A stretch of 64,000 nucleotides of DNA from Pseudomonas sp. JUb42 (GTDB lineage Bacteria; Pseudomonadota; Gammaproteobacteria; Pseudomonadales; Pseudomonadaceae), in NCBI RefSeq assembly GCF_024807945.1, contig NZ_JANUFD010000009.1, positions 124,001-188,000 of the forward strand, given 5' to 3'. The translations under genes were made by a program, and so were the position numbers. The notes beneath the pieces are model-generated. The model was not told the origin of the DNA, ran no database searches, and was given only the letters and a program-made list of their open reading frames with translations. This document shows, one piece after another, positions 39,288 to 48,810 of this stretch. The first letter of the stretch is position 1. Every line of letters begins with the position of its first letter.

Positions 39288-40868
39288 TCATGTCGATACC
39301 TCCAGTTCAATCAAGCGCCGAGCCAAACGTACGATGCGGAAAATCTTGACCAACGCCTGATCGCTGAGGCGATTGGTCATAGAGGCTGGCTGCGAGGAAA
39401 GCGCCGGATTGCCTAACATCAGTTGGCCCAGCTCCAGCTGTGCACCCGGGCCAGTGCTCAGCGCATCGAGCAGCTGCAGGGTTGAATCAGCAATGGAGCT
39501 GCATGCCGAAGGCTCGATATCTGGCTCAGGCGTAACGGTGAACCCGATTCCCCATTCACTGGCGCAGAGCCTTGAACTCGCCCCAACCTCTTCGGCGATG
39601 TCGCAAGCCAGCCCGAAGATTTCCTGCCGCAGGGCTGTGGGCTCGTCGATCTGCCATTCGATGTACCAAAGATCAGAAACCGGATGCAGGCCGCCGACCT
39701 GGATCGGGATCGCCTGCAGGCAGGTTTCGTCGAAGTCAGGGATGGGCTCGCCGGTCGCCTGAGCGACCTTGCGCTTCATGGCCTGGGTACGCGGGGTCAG
39801 GCCAGGGATAGGCGTGACCACATGAGCCTGAATCAGGGCCTCGGCCTGCTCGTCAGTTAATGGAGCAGGATCCGGCTGATCATGTTGCTCAGGCTCGGGA
39901 GGTGGCGGTTCAGGCGCTGGTGCCGGAGGGCGATCCGGGGGTGTCGTTGCCCTCTCCACTTTTTCACGCTGAACAGGCGGCGCTTTCTCGGGCCGCCGGC
40001 TTTCGAGGATGTCCAGTTTGAGCCAGTTGTAGTCCTTGCCCAGAGGCTGCTGCATCTGATGGATTAATTCATCCTGGAAGCGCTCAACGCTGAAATCAGG
40101 ATTGCCATCGAAGGTCGAAAGCGTCTCGAGGAACAGGCCGGCGAAGTCGATTTCAGTGTTATCGGCATACTGTTGCCAGGTCTTTGCCGCACCACGGCGC
40201 AGGGCGATCAGCTTTTCTATCTGCGGTTTGCCCAAACCGCCGTAGAGGATATTGGGAATGGCCGGCAGCAGATGGTGCAAGGTGTCCTGCATCTTGCTGA
40301 TATGGGGCTGTGACACCGGGTAACCATCTGCGGCCAGTAGCCGGGCCAGCTCACGCTGGGACACCGGCTGGCCTGTTTCGCACTCATAAAACTCCCTGGC
40401 CTGATCGATACCCAGGGCGCGCTCGACGAAGGTCAGTTCGCCATGCATGTCGTTCTCGGCCAGATGCCCGGTAAGCGCGACGATATCGCCGCGCTCGGGC
40501 CAGGGACGGAACAGGCAATTGATGCGGAAGAATCGCTCGTCGCGAGTCTCCGCCCAAAGCTCGTTGAGGATCGTTAGCCGCGTGTTGCCACCATTGCGGA
40601 TGATGTAATGCTCCTCCCCAGGCCGCCGAGTGATCGGCGGCGGGGCCTCAAGGCCTCGATTGAGAATCGAGGCCTTGAGCTCGTCGTACATCGGGTTGCG
40701 GTTGATACGCGGGTTATGTTCGTAGGGCCGCAGCTTGTCCAGGGTCATGACCATGGGCGTGTCGGCGATCGGGTCAGACAATTGCGACACTGCGGGGCCT
40801 TTACTGGTAAAGGCCCCCTGCAGCAGCTTGCCCTTAATGTCGTTGGGGTCGACGTTTTTGGCAGCCAT
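39288..40868 (-). CDS. ParB-family protein (BisD-like)
   Basis: A 526-aa protein with an N-terminal ParB/Srx nuclease-like domain (LRPYEHNPRINRNPMYDELKASILNRGLEAPP; IIRNGGNTRLTIL), a KorB/ParB helix-turn-helix (SQRELARLLAADGYPVSQPHISKMQD), a proline-rich linker around residue 310 and an ICE-specific C-terminal domain. The ATG at 40868 has GAGGAGG upstream and overlaps the preceding gene's stop. It may bind centromere-like sites together with ParA, act with DUF2857 as an activator, or both. Confidence 0.85.
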   Translation of the reverse strand: MAAKNVDPNDIKGKLLQGAFTSKGPAVSQLSDPIADTPMVMTLDKLRPYEHNPRINRNPMYDELKASILNRGLEAPPPITRRPGEEHYIIRNGGNTRLTILNELWAETRDERFFRINCLFRPWPERGDIVALTGHLAENDMHGELTFVERALGIDQAREFYECETGQPVSQRELARLLAADGYPVSQPHISKMQDTLHHLLPAIPNILYGGLGKPQIEKLIALRRGAAKTWQQYADNTEIDFAGLFLETLSTFDGNPDFSVERFQDELIHQMQQPLGKDYNWLKLDILESRRPEKAPPVQREKVERATTPPDRPPAPAPEPPPPEPEQHDQPDPAPLTDEQAEALIQAHVVTPIPGLTPRTQAMKRKVAQATGEPIPDFDETCLQAIPIQVGGLHPVSDLWYIEWQIDEPTALRQEIFGLACDIAEEVGASSRLCASEWGIGFTVTPEPDIEPSACSSIADSTLQLLDALSTGPGAQLELGQLMLGNPALSSQPASMTNRLSDQALVKIFRIVRLARRLIELEVST

Positions 40869-41086
40869 CAACCCTCCTCCGTGCCTGGTGGAAAAGCACC
40901 GGTCAATCGATCGATTACTGCATTGGCACGCTGGAGTTCCTGCTCCAGCTCAAAGCTGCGGAACAACCGATGAATGATCTCTGCATTCATCGAGCGATTG
41001 CTCCTGTAGGCCATGGTTGCCACCTGGTCCCTGAGGCCGGTCTCAGGGAAACGCACAACGAATTTTTCCTTGAAGTTACTGGTCAT
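40868..41086 (-). CDS. Arc-type ribbon-helix-helix DNA-binding protein
   Basis: A 72-aa protein: KFVVRFPETGLRDQVATMAYRSNRSMNAEIIHRL is a standard Arc-family ribbon-helix-helix, followed by a short leucine-rich helix. GGAG lies before the ATG at 41086. Probably a repressor of the ICE operon; its coding end overlaps the parB start, which couples the two. Confidence 0.82.
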   Translation of the reverse strand: MTSNFKEKFVVRFPETGLRDQVATMAYRSNRSMNAEIIHRLFRSFELEQELQRANAVIDRLTGAFPPGTEEG

Positions 41087-41291
41087 GATCGGCTCCTTGA
41101 TTGAGTTCTTCCGTTGAGTTCGAGAGGTAGTGCTGATCGCCCACTTTCAGGCTGACGACTTCGATGTCCTGCCACTTTTCCACGCGACAGGCCAGTGCGT
41201 AGATGAAACGGCCGACGTCGGCCTGCCCCTTCTTGATGTCAAAAACCACCGTGCACAGGCACGGCAGGTCATCACTGTGCTTCTTGTTCAA
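41076..41291 (-). CDS. Small hypothetical ICE protein (TTG start)
   Basis: A 71-aa protein beginning at TTG (41291) after GAGGAGG with a 6-nt spacer: LNKKHSDDLPCLCTVVFDIKKGQADVGRFIYALACRVEKW in segments. It overlaps the zinc-ribbon gene before it by 20 bp and the Arc gene after it by 11 bp. Not recognised; the tight overlaps and good ribosome binding site argue that it is real. Confidence 0.55.
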   Translation of the reverse strand: MNKKHSDDLPCLCTVVFDIKKGQADVGRFIYALACRVEKWQDIEVVSLKVGDQHYLSNSTEELNQGADHDQ

Positions 41292-41454
41292 GGCAGGCCT
41301 CCTCGACGGCGTAGCTGTCACATTCAGGGCAGAAATAGAGATCACCTTCGTCATCCGACGGGATGGTTTCGGCGAAGCGGCGGATGGCACGATGCAGGGC
41401 AAAGTCGGCGTGACAATCCTTGCAATAGCCACGGCGTACAGGTCGCTTGTTCAT
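41272..41454 (-). CDS. Small zinc-ribbon protein
   Basis: A 60-aa protein with two CxxC pairs (CKDCHADF near residue 11 and CPECDSY near 42), the pattern of a single zinc ribbon. AGGAGG lies 7 nt before the ATG, which overlaps the dnaB stop (ATGA). Probably a DNA- or polymerase-binding accessory protein of the ICE; function unproven. Confidence 0.7.
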   Translation of the reverse strand: MNKRPVRRGYCKDCHADFALHRAIRRFAETIPSDDEGDLYFCPECDSYAVEEACLEQEAQ

Positions 41455-42800
41455 GCGTACGCCTCCTGCCGGGCACCCGGCTGCAGGTTGGCGAAACGTG
41501 TCTGGCTGGGAATAAAGGCCGTGCGCACGACACCAGTCGGACCGTTGCGGTGCTTGCCGATGATCAGTTCGGCGATGCCCTTGTCCTGGGTGTCGGGGTT
41601 ATAAACCTCGTCCCGGTAGATAAATAAGGTGAGGTCCGCATCCTGCTCCAACGCGCCGGACTCACGCAGGTCGCCGTTATGGGGACGCTTATTGGGGCGA
41701 TTTTCCAGTGAGCGGTTGAGCTGGGACAAGGCGATGACCGGGCAACTGAATTCCTTGGCCAGGGCTTTCAAGCCACTGGAGATCGCCGCGATTTCCAGGT
41801 TGCGGTTCTCCTTGCCCGGGCACTGCATCAACTGCAGGTAATCGACCAGAATCAGCCGCGGCTTGCCAAAGCGCCGGGCCGCCCGTCGAGCCCGGGCACG
41901 CATGGCTGTGGGGGTCAGGCCAGAGCTGTCATCGATGACCAAGCGCTCGCCGTATTGATTGATCTTGGCCACGGCCAGACTCAACCGTGCCCAATCGTCA
42001 TCATCCAGTTGGCCACGCATCAGCTTGGCCACATCCATTTGCCCGAGGATGGCCAGCAGGCGATACATCAGGGCATGAGCGGGCATCTCCAGGCTGTAGA
42101 TTTGCACGCTGCTATTGGCGTCCTGCCCAAGCACCGTATCCACCAGACTCAGCGCCAGACTGGTCTTGCCCATGGACGGACGTGCGGCGACGATGATCAG
42201 GTCGGCATCCTGAAAACCGCCGGTTTTCTCATCGAGATCCTTCAGTCCGCTCGGAACCCCGGTAACGCCCGAGCCGTGGTTGAAGTGGTAGTCCACCTGA
42301 TCCAGCACATTCATCAGGGCAAATTTGATGTCGACAAAGCTGTTCGGCGCCTTGCCCTGGCCCAGTGCAAATAACTTCTGCTCGACCTCCTCCTGGACTT
42401 GCTGGCTTTGCGCTTGCTCGGTGGAAGCACTGCGGCTGCATTCGTAGCCAAGGGCGATCAACTGGCGAAGGTGCGAACGCTCTCGAACGATGCGTGCGTA
42501 GGCCTCGATATTGGCCACCGATGGTGTGTTCTTCGCCAGTTCGCTGAGGTACGCCAGGCCGCCGACGCCGTCGGCAGAAGCCAACGACTCGGCGATGGTG
42601 ATCACGTCGAAGGGCGCATTCGTCGTCGCCAGCGACTGGATCGACTGAAAGATCAAGCGATGGGCGCTGGTGAAGAAGTCTGCGGCGTCCAGTTCGTCAG
42701 CGATCAAGTCCCAGGTGCTGTTATCCAGCATCAGCCCACCCAGTACGCCCTGCTCGGCCTCAATGGAGTGTGGCGGCGTGATCAGATCGGTCGCCTTCAT
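41451..42800 (-). CDS. dnaB: ICE-encoded replicative DNA helicase (DnaB family)
   Basis: A 449-aa DnaB-type helicase: N-terminal primase-interacting domain (PPHSIEAEQGVLGGLMLD), and a RecA-like domain with Walker A AARPSMGKTS, Walker B LILVDYLQLM and the DnaB-specific SQLNRSLENRPNKRP. The ATG at 42800 has GAGGAG 8 nt upstream and overlaps the parA stop (ATGA). It is distinct from a chromosomal dnaB by context and serves ICE replication. Confidence 0.9.
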   Translation of the reverse strand: MKATDLITPPHSIEAEQGVLGGLMLDNSTWDLIADELDAADFFTSAHRLIFQSIQSLATTNAPFDVITIAESLASADGVGGLAYLSELAKNTPSVANIEAYARIVRERSHLRQLIALGYECSRSASTEQAQSQQVQEEVEQKLFALGQGKAPNSFVDIKFALMNVLDQVDYHFNHGSGVTGVPSGLKDLDEKTGGFQDADLIIVAARPSMGKTSLALSLVDTVLGQDANSSVQIYSLEMPAHALMYRLLAILGQMDVAKLMRGQLDDDDWARLSLAVAKINQYGERLVIDDSSGLTPTAMRARARRAARRFGKPRLILVDYLQLMQCPGKENRNLEIAAISSGLKALAKEFSCPVIALSQLNRSLENRPNKRPHNGDLRESGALEQDADLTLFIYRDEVYNPDTQDKGIAELIIGKHRNGPTGVVRTAFIPSQTRFANLQPGARQEAYA

Positions 42801-43654
42801 GATGCCAACTCCTCGTGCGCACCAAGCAACTCGAACGCCAGTTTGTCGAAGTGGCCGCGCCATTCGGGGAACAGTTCGCAGGCCAAGGCACGAATGACGC
42901 TGAAGGCTGCCGGGGAACGGCGGTTGTGGGGTTGGCGATACTCCAGACGGTGAGCCGGCACTCCTTCCGTTGCTGCACGGCGGAAGCTGACAGCGGCTGG
43001 AATGGTGGTGTTCAGCAGATTGAGCCGGGGGTGATCGGCCAACGTCTCGACCAGCGACTGATAGATCAGGCTCGCGTCGTTGGTCGCATCGAGTTTATTA
43101 ATCACAATGTTTAACGGCGGCGTGTGTACGCCCAGTACCGAGAGCGGCTCCAGGTCTTTGAGCAACTGCTGGGTACCGCGGTAAAACTCCCGTGCGGCGA
43201 GCATATCCGGGGTTATCGGCGAGATCGCCAGGTCCGAACACAGCAGCGCGGTTTCCAGAGTGATCGACCGAGCCCCCTGGGTGTCGATCAACATCAGGTC
43301 GAAATCATCAGCAAACGCTGCAACCAGATTTTTCAGGCGCAAGCGCCCGTCCGCCGCGTACAGCAGCATATTGCTGAGCTGGTTATGAGGATCGTTGGAT
43401 AGGATCACCGACAGATTGGGAATGTAGGTGCGGGAAATGACCTGATCGGCACGGGTCTGATTTTGCGAGATGAGCTCGTAGGTGCCGCCTGGCGCTTCAT
43501 GCTCAAGGCGATAAAACGAGGACAACGAGGGTTGCGTATCGAGGTCGACAAGCAGGGTACGGAGGTTGGATTCGGCGCAGAACGCGCCCAGATTGGCAGT
43601 GACCGTGGTTTTACCCGGTCCGCCTTTGGTCGAGATGACCGATGCTATTTTCAT
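42797..43654 (-). CDS. parA: ParA/Soj-type partition ATPase
   Basis: A 285-aa ParA: deviant Walker A STKGGPGKTT (residues 8-17), Walker B with LMLIDTQGA, and a LNIVINKLDAT segment. ParA/Soj is the usual first gene at the attachment-site end of PFGI-1/PAPI-1-type ICEs and is known there to maintain the excised circle. It starts the coupled operon running to STY4528 and lies 185 bp from the tRNA-Asn 3' end. Confidence 0.9.
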   Translation of the reverse strand: MKIASVISTKGGPGKTTVTANLGAFCAESNLRTLLVDLDTQPSLSSFYRLEHEAPGGTYELISQNQTRADQVISRTYIPNLSVILSNDPHNQLSNMLLYAADGRLRLKNLVAAFADDFDLMLIDTQGARSITLETALLCSDLAISPITPDMLAAREFYRGTQQLLKDLEPLSVLGVHTPPLNIVINKLDATNDASLIYQSLVETLADHPRLNLLNTTIPAAVSFRRAATEGVPAHRLEYRQPHNRRSPAAFSVIRALACELFPEWRGHFDKLAFELLGAHEELAS

Positions 43655-43746
43655 GATGCTGGCCTCTAAATCGAATGATTAGAGACAGCGGTTGCACCTG
43701 CACAGAGAACCCGAAAGCTTTGTAACCAGATGTGTAAAACGACAAA

Positions 43747-43822
43747 GAGCGGGTTTGCAAAGTGTTTCAGTGGCCGCGATGGAGATCATCGTGGCTTTTG
43801 AAACATCCTGCAAAACCCGCTC
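43747..43822. repeat. 76-nt hairpin/cruciform beside the ICE attachment site
   Basis: Arms of about 35 and 36 nt (GAGCGGGTTTGCA...GCCGCGATG and CATCGTGGC...TGCAAAACCCGCTC) around a 5-nt loop GAGAT, roughly 80% paired by eye. It lies 17 bp past the tRNA-Asn 3' end and upstream of parA. There is no T-run on the tRNA-distal side, so a plain terminator is less likely than a recombination or replication structure. Confidence 0.65.
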
Positions 43823-43838
43823 AAAGCCTTGTAGCATC

Positions 43839-43914
<76 letters not shown>

Positions 43915-44096
43915 ATGAGGGCTATCTTACTGATTGCTATAGAGAAGTCAAGCGCGGGTAGTGAATTTTTTACTGATTTTATGCGTACATCATTGATCCC
44001 CGGTTGCTCGGCCATTCCGATGCAGGTTGTGGTGTTTCTGATCGGGGCCGCGAAATCGTCAGAAATGCCGGTATCGCCCGGCTGATCAGCAACAGG

Positions 44097-44561
44097 TCAT
44101 TCTGTCGATGATTTGTTGTCGAGCAGTTGTTGGAAAAGAGTGACGAGGCTCGATTGCTGTTCGCCCAGAGGGGCAAAAAATCTGCGATCGACCTCCTCCA
44201 CCACGACTATGGCTTTGTGTGCGATATCACGACCGGCTTCTGATACTGAAATAATCTTGGCCCGCGTATCGGTAGGATGGATATCTCTCACAAAAAGCCC
44301 ATTTGCAAGCAGCGTCCTGACCACCTGTGAAGTGGTCATCGGGTCGCTGCCCGTCAGTTGCGAAAGGCGCGCCTGGGTCAGGGGCTCTTGCGAGCCGAAC
44401 CAGGTGGTGACGGCGAGCATGACAAACTGCGTATGGGTCAGGCCCAGCGGCTGCAATGCGGCGCGTTGCTCGCGCTGCCAGGTGTTGGAGATGCGCCAGA
44501 GCAAAAAGCCAGGGCTGTCTGACGGTCCGCCATGGCGGGTTGGCAGCGGTTTCGACTTCAT
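44097..44561 (-). CDS. MarR family transcriptional regulator
   Basis: A 154-aa MarR protein: LGLTHTQFVMLAVTTWFG, the winged helix LSQLTGSDPMTTSQVVRTLLANGLFVRDIHPTDTRAK and a C-terminal dimer helix. It is the last gene of a three-gene operon (SRPBCC-EVE-MarR) with 4-bp overlaps and may regulate it through the partial palindrome at 45453. First chromosomal gene on this side of the ICE. Confidence 0.85.
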   Translation of the reverse strand: MKSKPLPTRHGGPSDSPGFLLWRISNTWQREQRAALQPLGLTHTQFVMLAVTTWFGSQEPLTQARLSQLTGSDPMTTSQVVRTLLANGLFVRDIHPTDTRAKIISVSEAGRDIAHKAIVVVEEVDRRFFAPLGEQQSSLVTLFQQLLDNKSSTE

Positions 44562-44995
44562 TGACTACGCCTCAATTCATCCAGATCGACACCCATTGCC
44601 CTGGCAAGGGTGCAGACGTCTTTTTCGGTCAACGGGATCAAGCCGCGCCGAAGCACAATGCCCCAGTTTGGCGGGACACACAGGTCCAGATCAGCACGCA
44701 CTTCATCAAGGGCGACCTCTTGGGCCACGGCATATCGAACCCGTCGACGAAACGGCACAAAGCCCTCGCCCATATCGAATTCAAATACCTCATCGTCCTG
44801 GATTATCCCCAGGGCTGTGAAGGCTTTGAGCGGCGCGCCCTGCATCTCTACACTCGGGGAGTAGTACACGAAAATGTCGCCCTTCTTCATCCTGCGCAGA
44901 GGCTGGACCTTGCCGTGACAGACTTGCGCAAAGCCACCCTCCACCCCTCGCCAGACGTGCGAGCGTGAGACGACGCCCAGCCAGCCCTGGCTCAT
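44558..44995 (-). CDS. EVE-domain protein (UPF0310 family)
   Basis: A 145-aa PUA-like EVE domain protein: WLGVVSRSHVWRGVEGGFAQVCHGKVQPLRRMKKGDIFVYYSP at the N-terminus, the usual mark of the family. EVE domains bind modified bases in DNA or RNA. It overlaps the SRPBCC gene before it and the MarR gene after it by 4 bp each. Confidence 0.8.
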   Translation of the reverse strand: MSQGWLGVVSRSHVWRGVEGGFAQVCHGKVQPLRRMKKGDIFVYYSPSVEMQGAPLKAFTALGIIQDDEVFEFDMGEGFVPFRRRVRYAVAQEVALDEVRADLDLCVPPNWGIVLRRGLIPLTEKDVCTLARAMGVDLDELRRSQ

Positions 44996-45423
44996 ACACC
45001 CACCACACTTTCTGCACGGGCCACCAGTGCACGCAGGACGTCAGGGAAGTCGGAAGAGACTTGTGAGCAGATCTCATCGGCGCCCTCCCCGATCACGTCT
45101 ATCGAATAAGCGATTGAATGGTTGCCATTCGGGAGCGCAGTGATTTCGTGCCTGACGCGAACGGTGATATCACCCAGCACGGTTTCGTCGGTAAAACCGT
45201 CAGGTTCATTGACGTCTACCAGTTGCGACTTGATGACCTCTTGATCAGGCAACACCATTGTCATCCACGAGCCTTTGACGAACGGGCCATCGAGCGAGCA
45301 CGAGTAGACACCTGCATTCCAGTCTTTCCAATGGGGAACGGCTTCTAAAAGCGCCCACACGGTAGCGGCTGATGCGCTGGTTTCATGGCTGTATGAAGCA
45401 GTGGCGTGGCTGCGATTGGACAT
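44992..45423 (-). CDS. SRPBCC (START-like) family protein
   Basis: A 143-aa START-like protein: SYSHETSASAATVWALLEAVPHWKDWNAGV at the N-terminus, then beta strands around a hydrophobic cavity. These proteins bind or convert small hydrophobic ligands. First gene of the SRPBCC-EVE-MarR operon. Confidence 0.78.
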   Translation of the reverse strand: MSNRSHATASYSHETSASAATVWALLEAVPHWKDWNAGVYSCSLDGPFVKGSWMTMVLPDQEVIKSQLVDVNEPDGFTDETVLGDITVRVRHEITALPNGNHSIAYSIDVIGEGADEICSQVSSDFPDVLRALVARAESVVGV

Positions 45424-45452
45424 GTCGGCACCTTTTTGTAAGTTGGCTTATC

Positions 45453-45466
45453 ATATGTGCGCATAT
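45453..45466. promoter_or_regulatory. Candidate MarR operator
   Basis: ATATGTGCGCATAT, with palindromic outer arms ATATG/CATAT, in an AT-rich stretch 30 bp before the SRPBCC start. Position is right for autoregulation by the operon's MarR protein, but only one copy is visible. Confidence 0.35.
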
Positions 45467-45555
45467 TATATATCGTCAACATGCCTCTCAGCTGCGACAT
45501 TGGCAGCCAGACAGTGGCAGCCAAAACCTGATAGGTATCTGTCGTCAAAAAGGAC

Positions 45556-46485
45556 TCACGCAGGCTTTTGCAGAACATCCCGCGCCACCCCGGACAAACC
45601 CAGTGTCAGCGCTTCGATAGCCACCCGAACACGCACCGGCAAATGCGGTGCTTGCGGCCATATCAAATGAACGTCTTCAAGCCTGCTGGGCGCATCAGGC
45701 AGCAGTTGCAGCAACTCGCCGCGCTTGAGGCTTTCGCTTATCAACCAGTCGGGTAGCCAGGCTATTCCCTGACCGGCAACAACCGCATCAAGCATGGAGC
45801 CGAGATCGTTCAGAAGCAGACGCGAAGAAGGCATCAGTTCACAGAGCGTTCCGTCGTCGCGATAAAACTGCCAGATCAGCACACGCCCATCGCGGCTGTA
45901 GGCGATGGTCTGATGTCGAGCCAGGTCATCCGGGCCTTGCGGTTTGCCACAACGCTCGATGTAGGACGGCGCGGCGCAGAGCAGGGTCTTCTTATGGGCG
46001 ACGTGTCGGGCGACGAGGCCGGTGCCAGCGCCAACAGCGCCGTTGCGAATGGCCAGGTCCATGCCCGACTCGATGAGGTCGACATGCTGGTCACGAAAAT
46101 CGAGTTCAAGCGTCAGAGCCGGATGCTGTACCGCAAGCCGTATTAAAATCGGCGCCACACACAGCCGCCCGAACAGCACCGGCATCGTTACGCGCAACGT
46201 GCCGCTGACAACCTTATTACCGGTCTCGACTACAGCCTGGCCCGCCATCAGCGCGGCAATGGCCTGCTGGCAATGCTCAAAAAAAGCTTGCCCGTCGTCA
46301 GTCAGGCTCAAGCTGCGCGTAGTGCGCTGAAACAGTCGTACTCCGAGGCGCTCCTCGAGACGAGCCACAGCCTTTCCCACCGCCGAGCGCGACAAGTGAA
46401 GGCGTCTGGCGCCTGCCGCAAAGCTACCCGCCTCTACGACCGCAACAAACGCAGGGACGTCGTTAAACAGATCGCTCATGCCCAT
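45556..46485 (-). CDS. LysR family transcriptional regulator
   Basis: A 309-aa LysR protein: winged helix FVAVVEAGSFAAGARRLHLSRSAVGKAVARLEERLG and an effector domain with the RVTMPVLFGRL start typical of the DsdC/CrgA-like group. ATGs at 46485 and 46479 are both possible. It is divergent from the MDR reductase at 46724 (239-bp gap) and probably controls it. Confidence 0.85.
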   Translation of the reverse strand: MGMSDLFNDVPAFVAVVEAGSFAAGARRLHLSRSAVGKAVARLEERLGVRLFQRTTRSLSLTDDGQAFFEHCQQAIAALMAGQAVVETGNKVVSGTLRVTMPVLFGRLCVAPILIRLAVQHPALTLELDFRDQHVDLIESGMDLAIRNGAVGAGTGLVARHVAHKKTLLCAAPSYIERCGKPQGPDDLARHQTIAYSRDGRVLIWQFYRDDGTLCELMPSSRLLLNDLGSMLDAVVAGQGIAWLPDWLISESLKRGELLQLLPDAPSRLEDVHLIWPQAPHLPVRVRVAIEALTLGLSGVARDVLQKPA

Positions 46486-46723
46486 TGTAGAATTTCTCGC
46501 TACAAAATGGCGCAATAATATCACTCACGTCCACTAAATACGTCGTTCTATATTCCGGGCACGCCAAGGCCTGGCGGCTTAAACGAACGATATTCACGCT
46601 TATAAAGCGTCATTGTTGCGTACACGCCTCCAGGATTTCATCGCACCTTCCATCACGGTAGCGACGCGATATCAGGCCATTTCATCCTTTAAATCTGATG
46701 CAACAACCTGAGAGGTATTTCGA

Positions 46724-47737
46724 ATGAATGCTTATGAACTCGTTGCCGGTAAAAGTATTGATTCTCTAAGACAGGTCGAGCGTCCCGCCAAGGAACTTGG
46801 CGCCCATGAAGTTCGCGTCAAACTCAGCGCTGCGGCCATTAACTTTCGCGACTTGATGATTGCGGACGGCAACTACGGTATTCCTGCCGGTCAGGTCGTA
46901 GTGCCACTCAGCGATGGTGCAGGCGAAGTCGTCGAGATGGGCAGCGAGGTCGTGCGAGTCAAAAAAGGCGATCATGTCATTGTCGGTTTTTGGCCACGCT
47001 GGTTGGATGGCCAGATCGCTCCCGAGAAAATCTCGGCGCAATTCGGCGCAGGGCCTGACGGTACTTTGGCCGAGCAACTGGTGACCGATGAGAACGCCTT
47101 GACCATCGCGCCCGCAGGGTTGTCGTTTGCAGAGGCTGCGACCATTGCCTGTGCCGGCGTCACGGCATGGAACGCTTTGTTTGTCAGAGGTGGACTGAAG
47201 CCAGGAGCCTCTGTATTGATATTGGGCACCGGTGGCGTATCGATCTGGGCCCTGCAATTGGCCCAGGCCGCCGGGCTTCGCTCAATCATTACCTCTTCAA
47301 GCGACGAAAAACTGGCTCGTGCCCGAGCATTGGGCGCAAGCGAGACCATCAACTACGTGAAAACACCTGAATGGCAGGATGAAGTCAAACGACTGACCAA
47401 CGGACGCGGTGTCGATCTGGTGATTGAAGTCGGCGGCAAGGGCACGATGAAACGCTCTATTGAAGCCACACGACTGGGCGGCACGATCGTGGTCGTCGGC
47501 GGCCGTGCCGCTGCAGAAGGTGCCGCCGTAGAGCCTGGTGTTCTTATTGGCGGCGCCAAAACACTCGCCGGAATGATGGTCGGCAGCCGTCAGATGCAGG
47601 AAGACTTGATCAGCTTCATCGAAACGACAGGTATCCGCCCGGTGATCGACCGCTCTTACGCATTCGCTGACGCTCCGGCTGCTTTCCGGCACGCGGCGAA
47701 GGGCGCATTCGGCAAGGTGGTGATCGATGTTGGCTAA
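46724..47737 (+). CDS. MDR-superfamily NAD(P)-dependent reductase
   Basis: A 337-aa medium-chain dehydrogenase/reductase with INFRDLMIADGNYG at the N-terminus, a Rossmann LILGTGGVSIWALQLA, and ACAGVTAWNALF. The structural-zinc cysteine lobe of classical alcohol dehydrogenases is absent, so it is closer to zinc-free quinone or enoyl reductases. GAGAGG lies upstream of the ATG. Likely regulated by the divergent LysR protein. Confidence 0.82.
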   Translation: MNAYELVAGKSIDSLRQVERPAKELGAHEVRVKLSAAAINFRDLMIADGNYGIPAGQVVVPLSDGAGEVVEMGSEVVRVKKGDHVIVGFWPRWLDGQIAPEKISAQFGAGPDGTLAEQLVTDENALTIAPAGLSFAEAATIACAGVTAWNALFVRGGLKPGASVLILGTGGVSIWALQLAQAAGLRSIITSSSDEKLARARALGASETINYVKTPEWQDEVKRLTNGRGVDLVIEVGGKGTMKRSIEATRLGGTIVVVGGRAAAEGAAVEPGVLIGGAKTLAGMMVGSRQMQEDLISFIETTGIRPVIDRSYAFADAPAAFRHAAKGAFGKVVIDVG

Positions 47738-47831
47738 GGCAGCCCTACCCATTCGCCCGCAACCATAAACCTTACTCTTTTTCTGCCTCCAGACTCAGGC
47801 AGATTGTCGACTCACGCTGGAGGCAGAAGCC

Positions 47832-48800
47832 GTGAAAACCCGAACGTTCAATCCCATTATCTTGATGCTTGCATTACTGGCCGCATCCGCCGCAGTTGCA
47901 AAGTATGTAGATATATCCAGAGAGAAGATTGTCAATCTCGACAACATCACTGAAGTCAGCCCAGGCGTACATGTGATAGAAGATAAACAGCACATATTCC
48001 TGGTGCCCAATATCACTATTATTGTCGGCACGGACGCAGCACTCATCGTCGATACGGGATTGGGAATAGAGAGCGCACAACGTGTATTGAGTGAAGCCAG
48101 AAAGCTGGCGGGAAATCGAAAGCTATATCTGACCGTCACTCACTTCCACCCTGAACATGGCTTTGGCGCGCAAGTATTCAAAGGCCAGGCCACGATCATC
48201 TACAACCGCGCCCAGCGCGACGAACTCCTGAAAAAGGGCGCGCCCTTCCAGGCTCTTTTCGCAGACAAACTTAGCGTGGCTGATGCCATGAAGGGTGTAA
48301 AGCTGGTGACACCCGATATTGTCTATGACAGCGAAGCACAAATCGATCTTGGCGGGCGGGTAGTGAAACTCAACTACTACAAGCCTGCACACACGCTTGG
48401 CGACCAGGTGATCTCGATCCCCGCGCAAGGCGTCGTGATACTCGGCGATCTGCTCGAGACCCAGTCCTTCCCGATAATGCCCTGGTTTCCTGAACTTTCA
48501 GATACAGACGTCAACCCGGCAAACTGGCGGGAAATTTTCCGCAATGTCGCAGCGACAAACCCTGTAGTCGTGATTCCCGGACATGGCCAGGTCGGTACTG
48601 CAGCAGATCTGGACGAAGCTGCCCGCCATATGGATTTCGCTAGCAAGGAAGTCACTCAGCGATGCGCCGCAGGTAATGATCTGTCATCCATACAACGAGA
48701 CCTGACGCCAATCCTGGTAGCCCAACACCCTGACTGGGATCTCAAGGATATGATCCCGATGGAAATCCAGGCCTATTACGAAAGGCTTTGCCGCAGGTGA
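47832..48800 (+). CDS. Exported metallo-beta-lactamase-fold hydrolase
   Basis: A 322-aa protein beginning at GTG with GGAGG upstream. An N-terminal signal (IILMLALLAASAAVA) precedes an MBL domain: TVTHFHPEHGFG, where the second acid is E rather than the usual D of HxHxDH, then a conserved HTLGDQVISIP and IPGHGQVG. Probably periplasmic. The family includes lactonases and arylsulfatase-like hydrolases; substrate unknown. Confidence 0.8.
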   Translation: MKTRTFNPIILMLALLAASAAVAKYVDISREKIVNLDNITEVSPGVHVIEDKQHIFLVPNITIIVGTDAALIVDTGLGIESAQRVLSEARKLAGNRKLYLTVTHFHPEHGFGAQVFKGQATIIYNRAQRDELLKKGAPFQALFADKLSVADAMKGVKLVTPDIVYDSEAQIDLGGRVVKLNYYKPAHTLGDQVISIPAQGVVILGDLLETQSFPIMPWFPELSDTDVNPANWREIFRNVAATNPVVVIPGHGQVGTAADLDEAARHMDFASKEVTQRCAAGNDLSSIQRDLTPILVAQHPDWDLKDMIPMEIQAYYERLCRR

Positions 48801-48810
48801 TGTGTTTGCC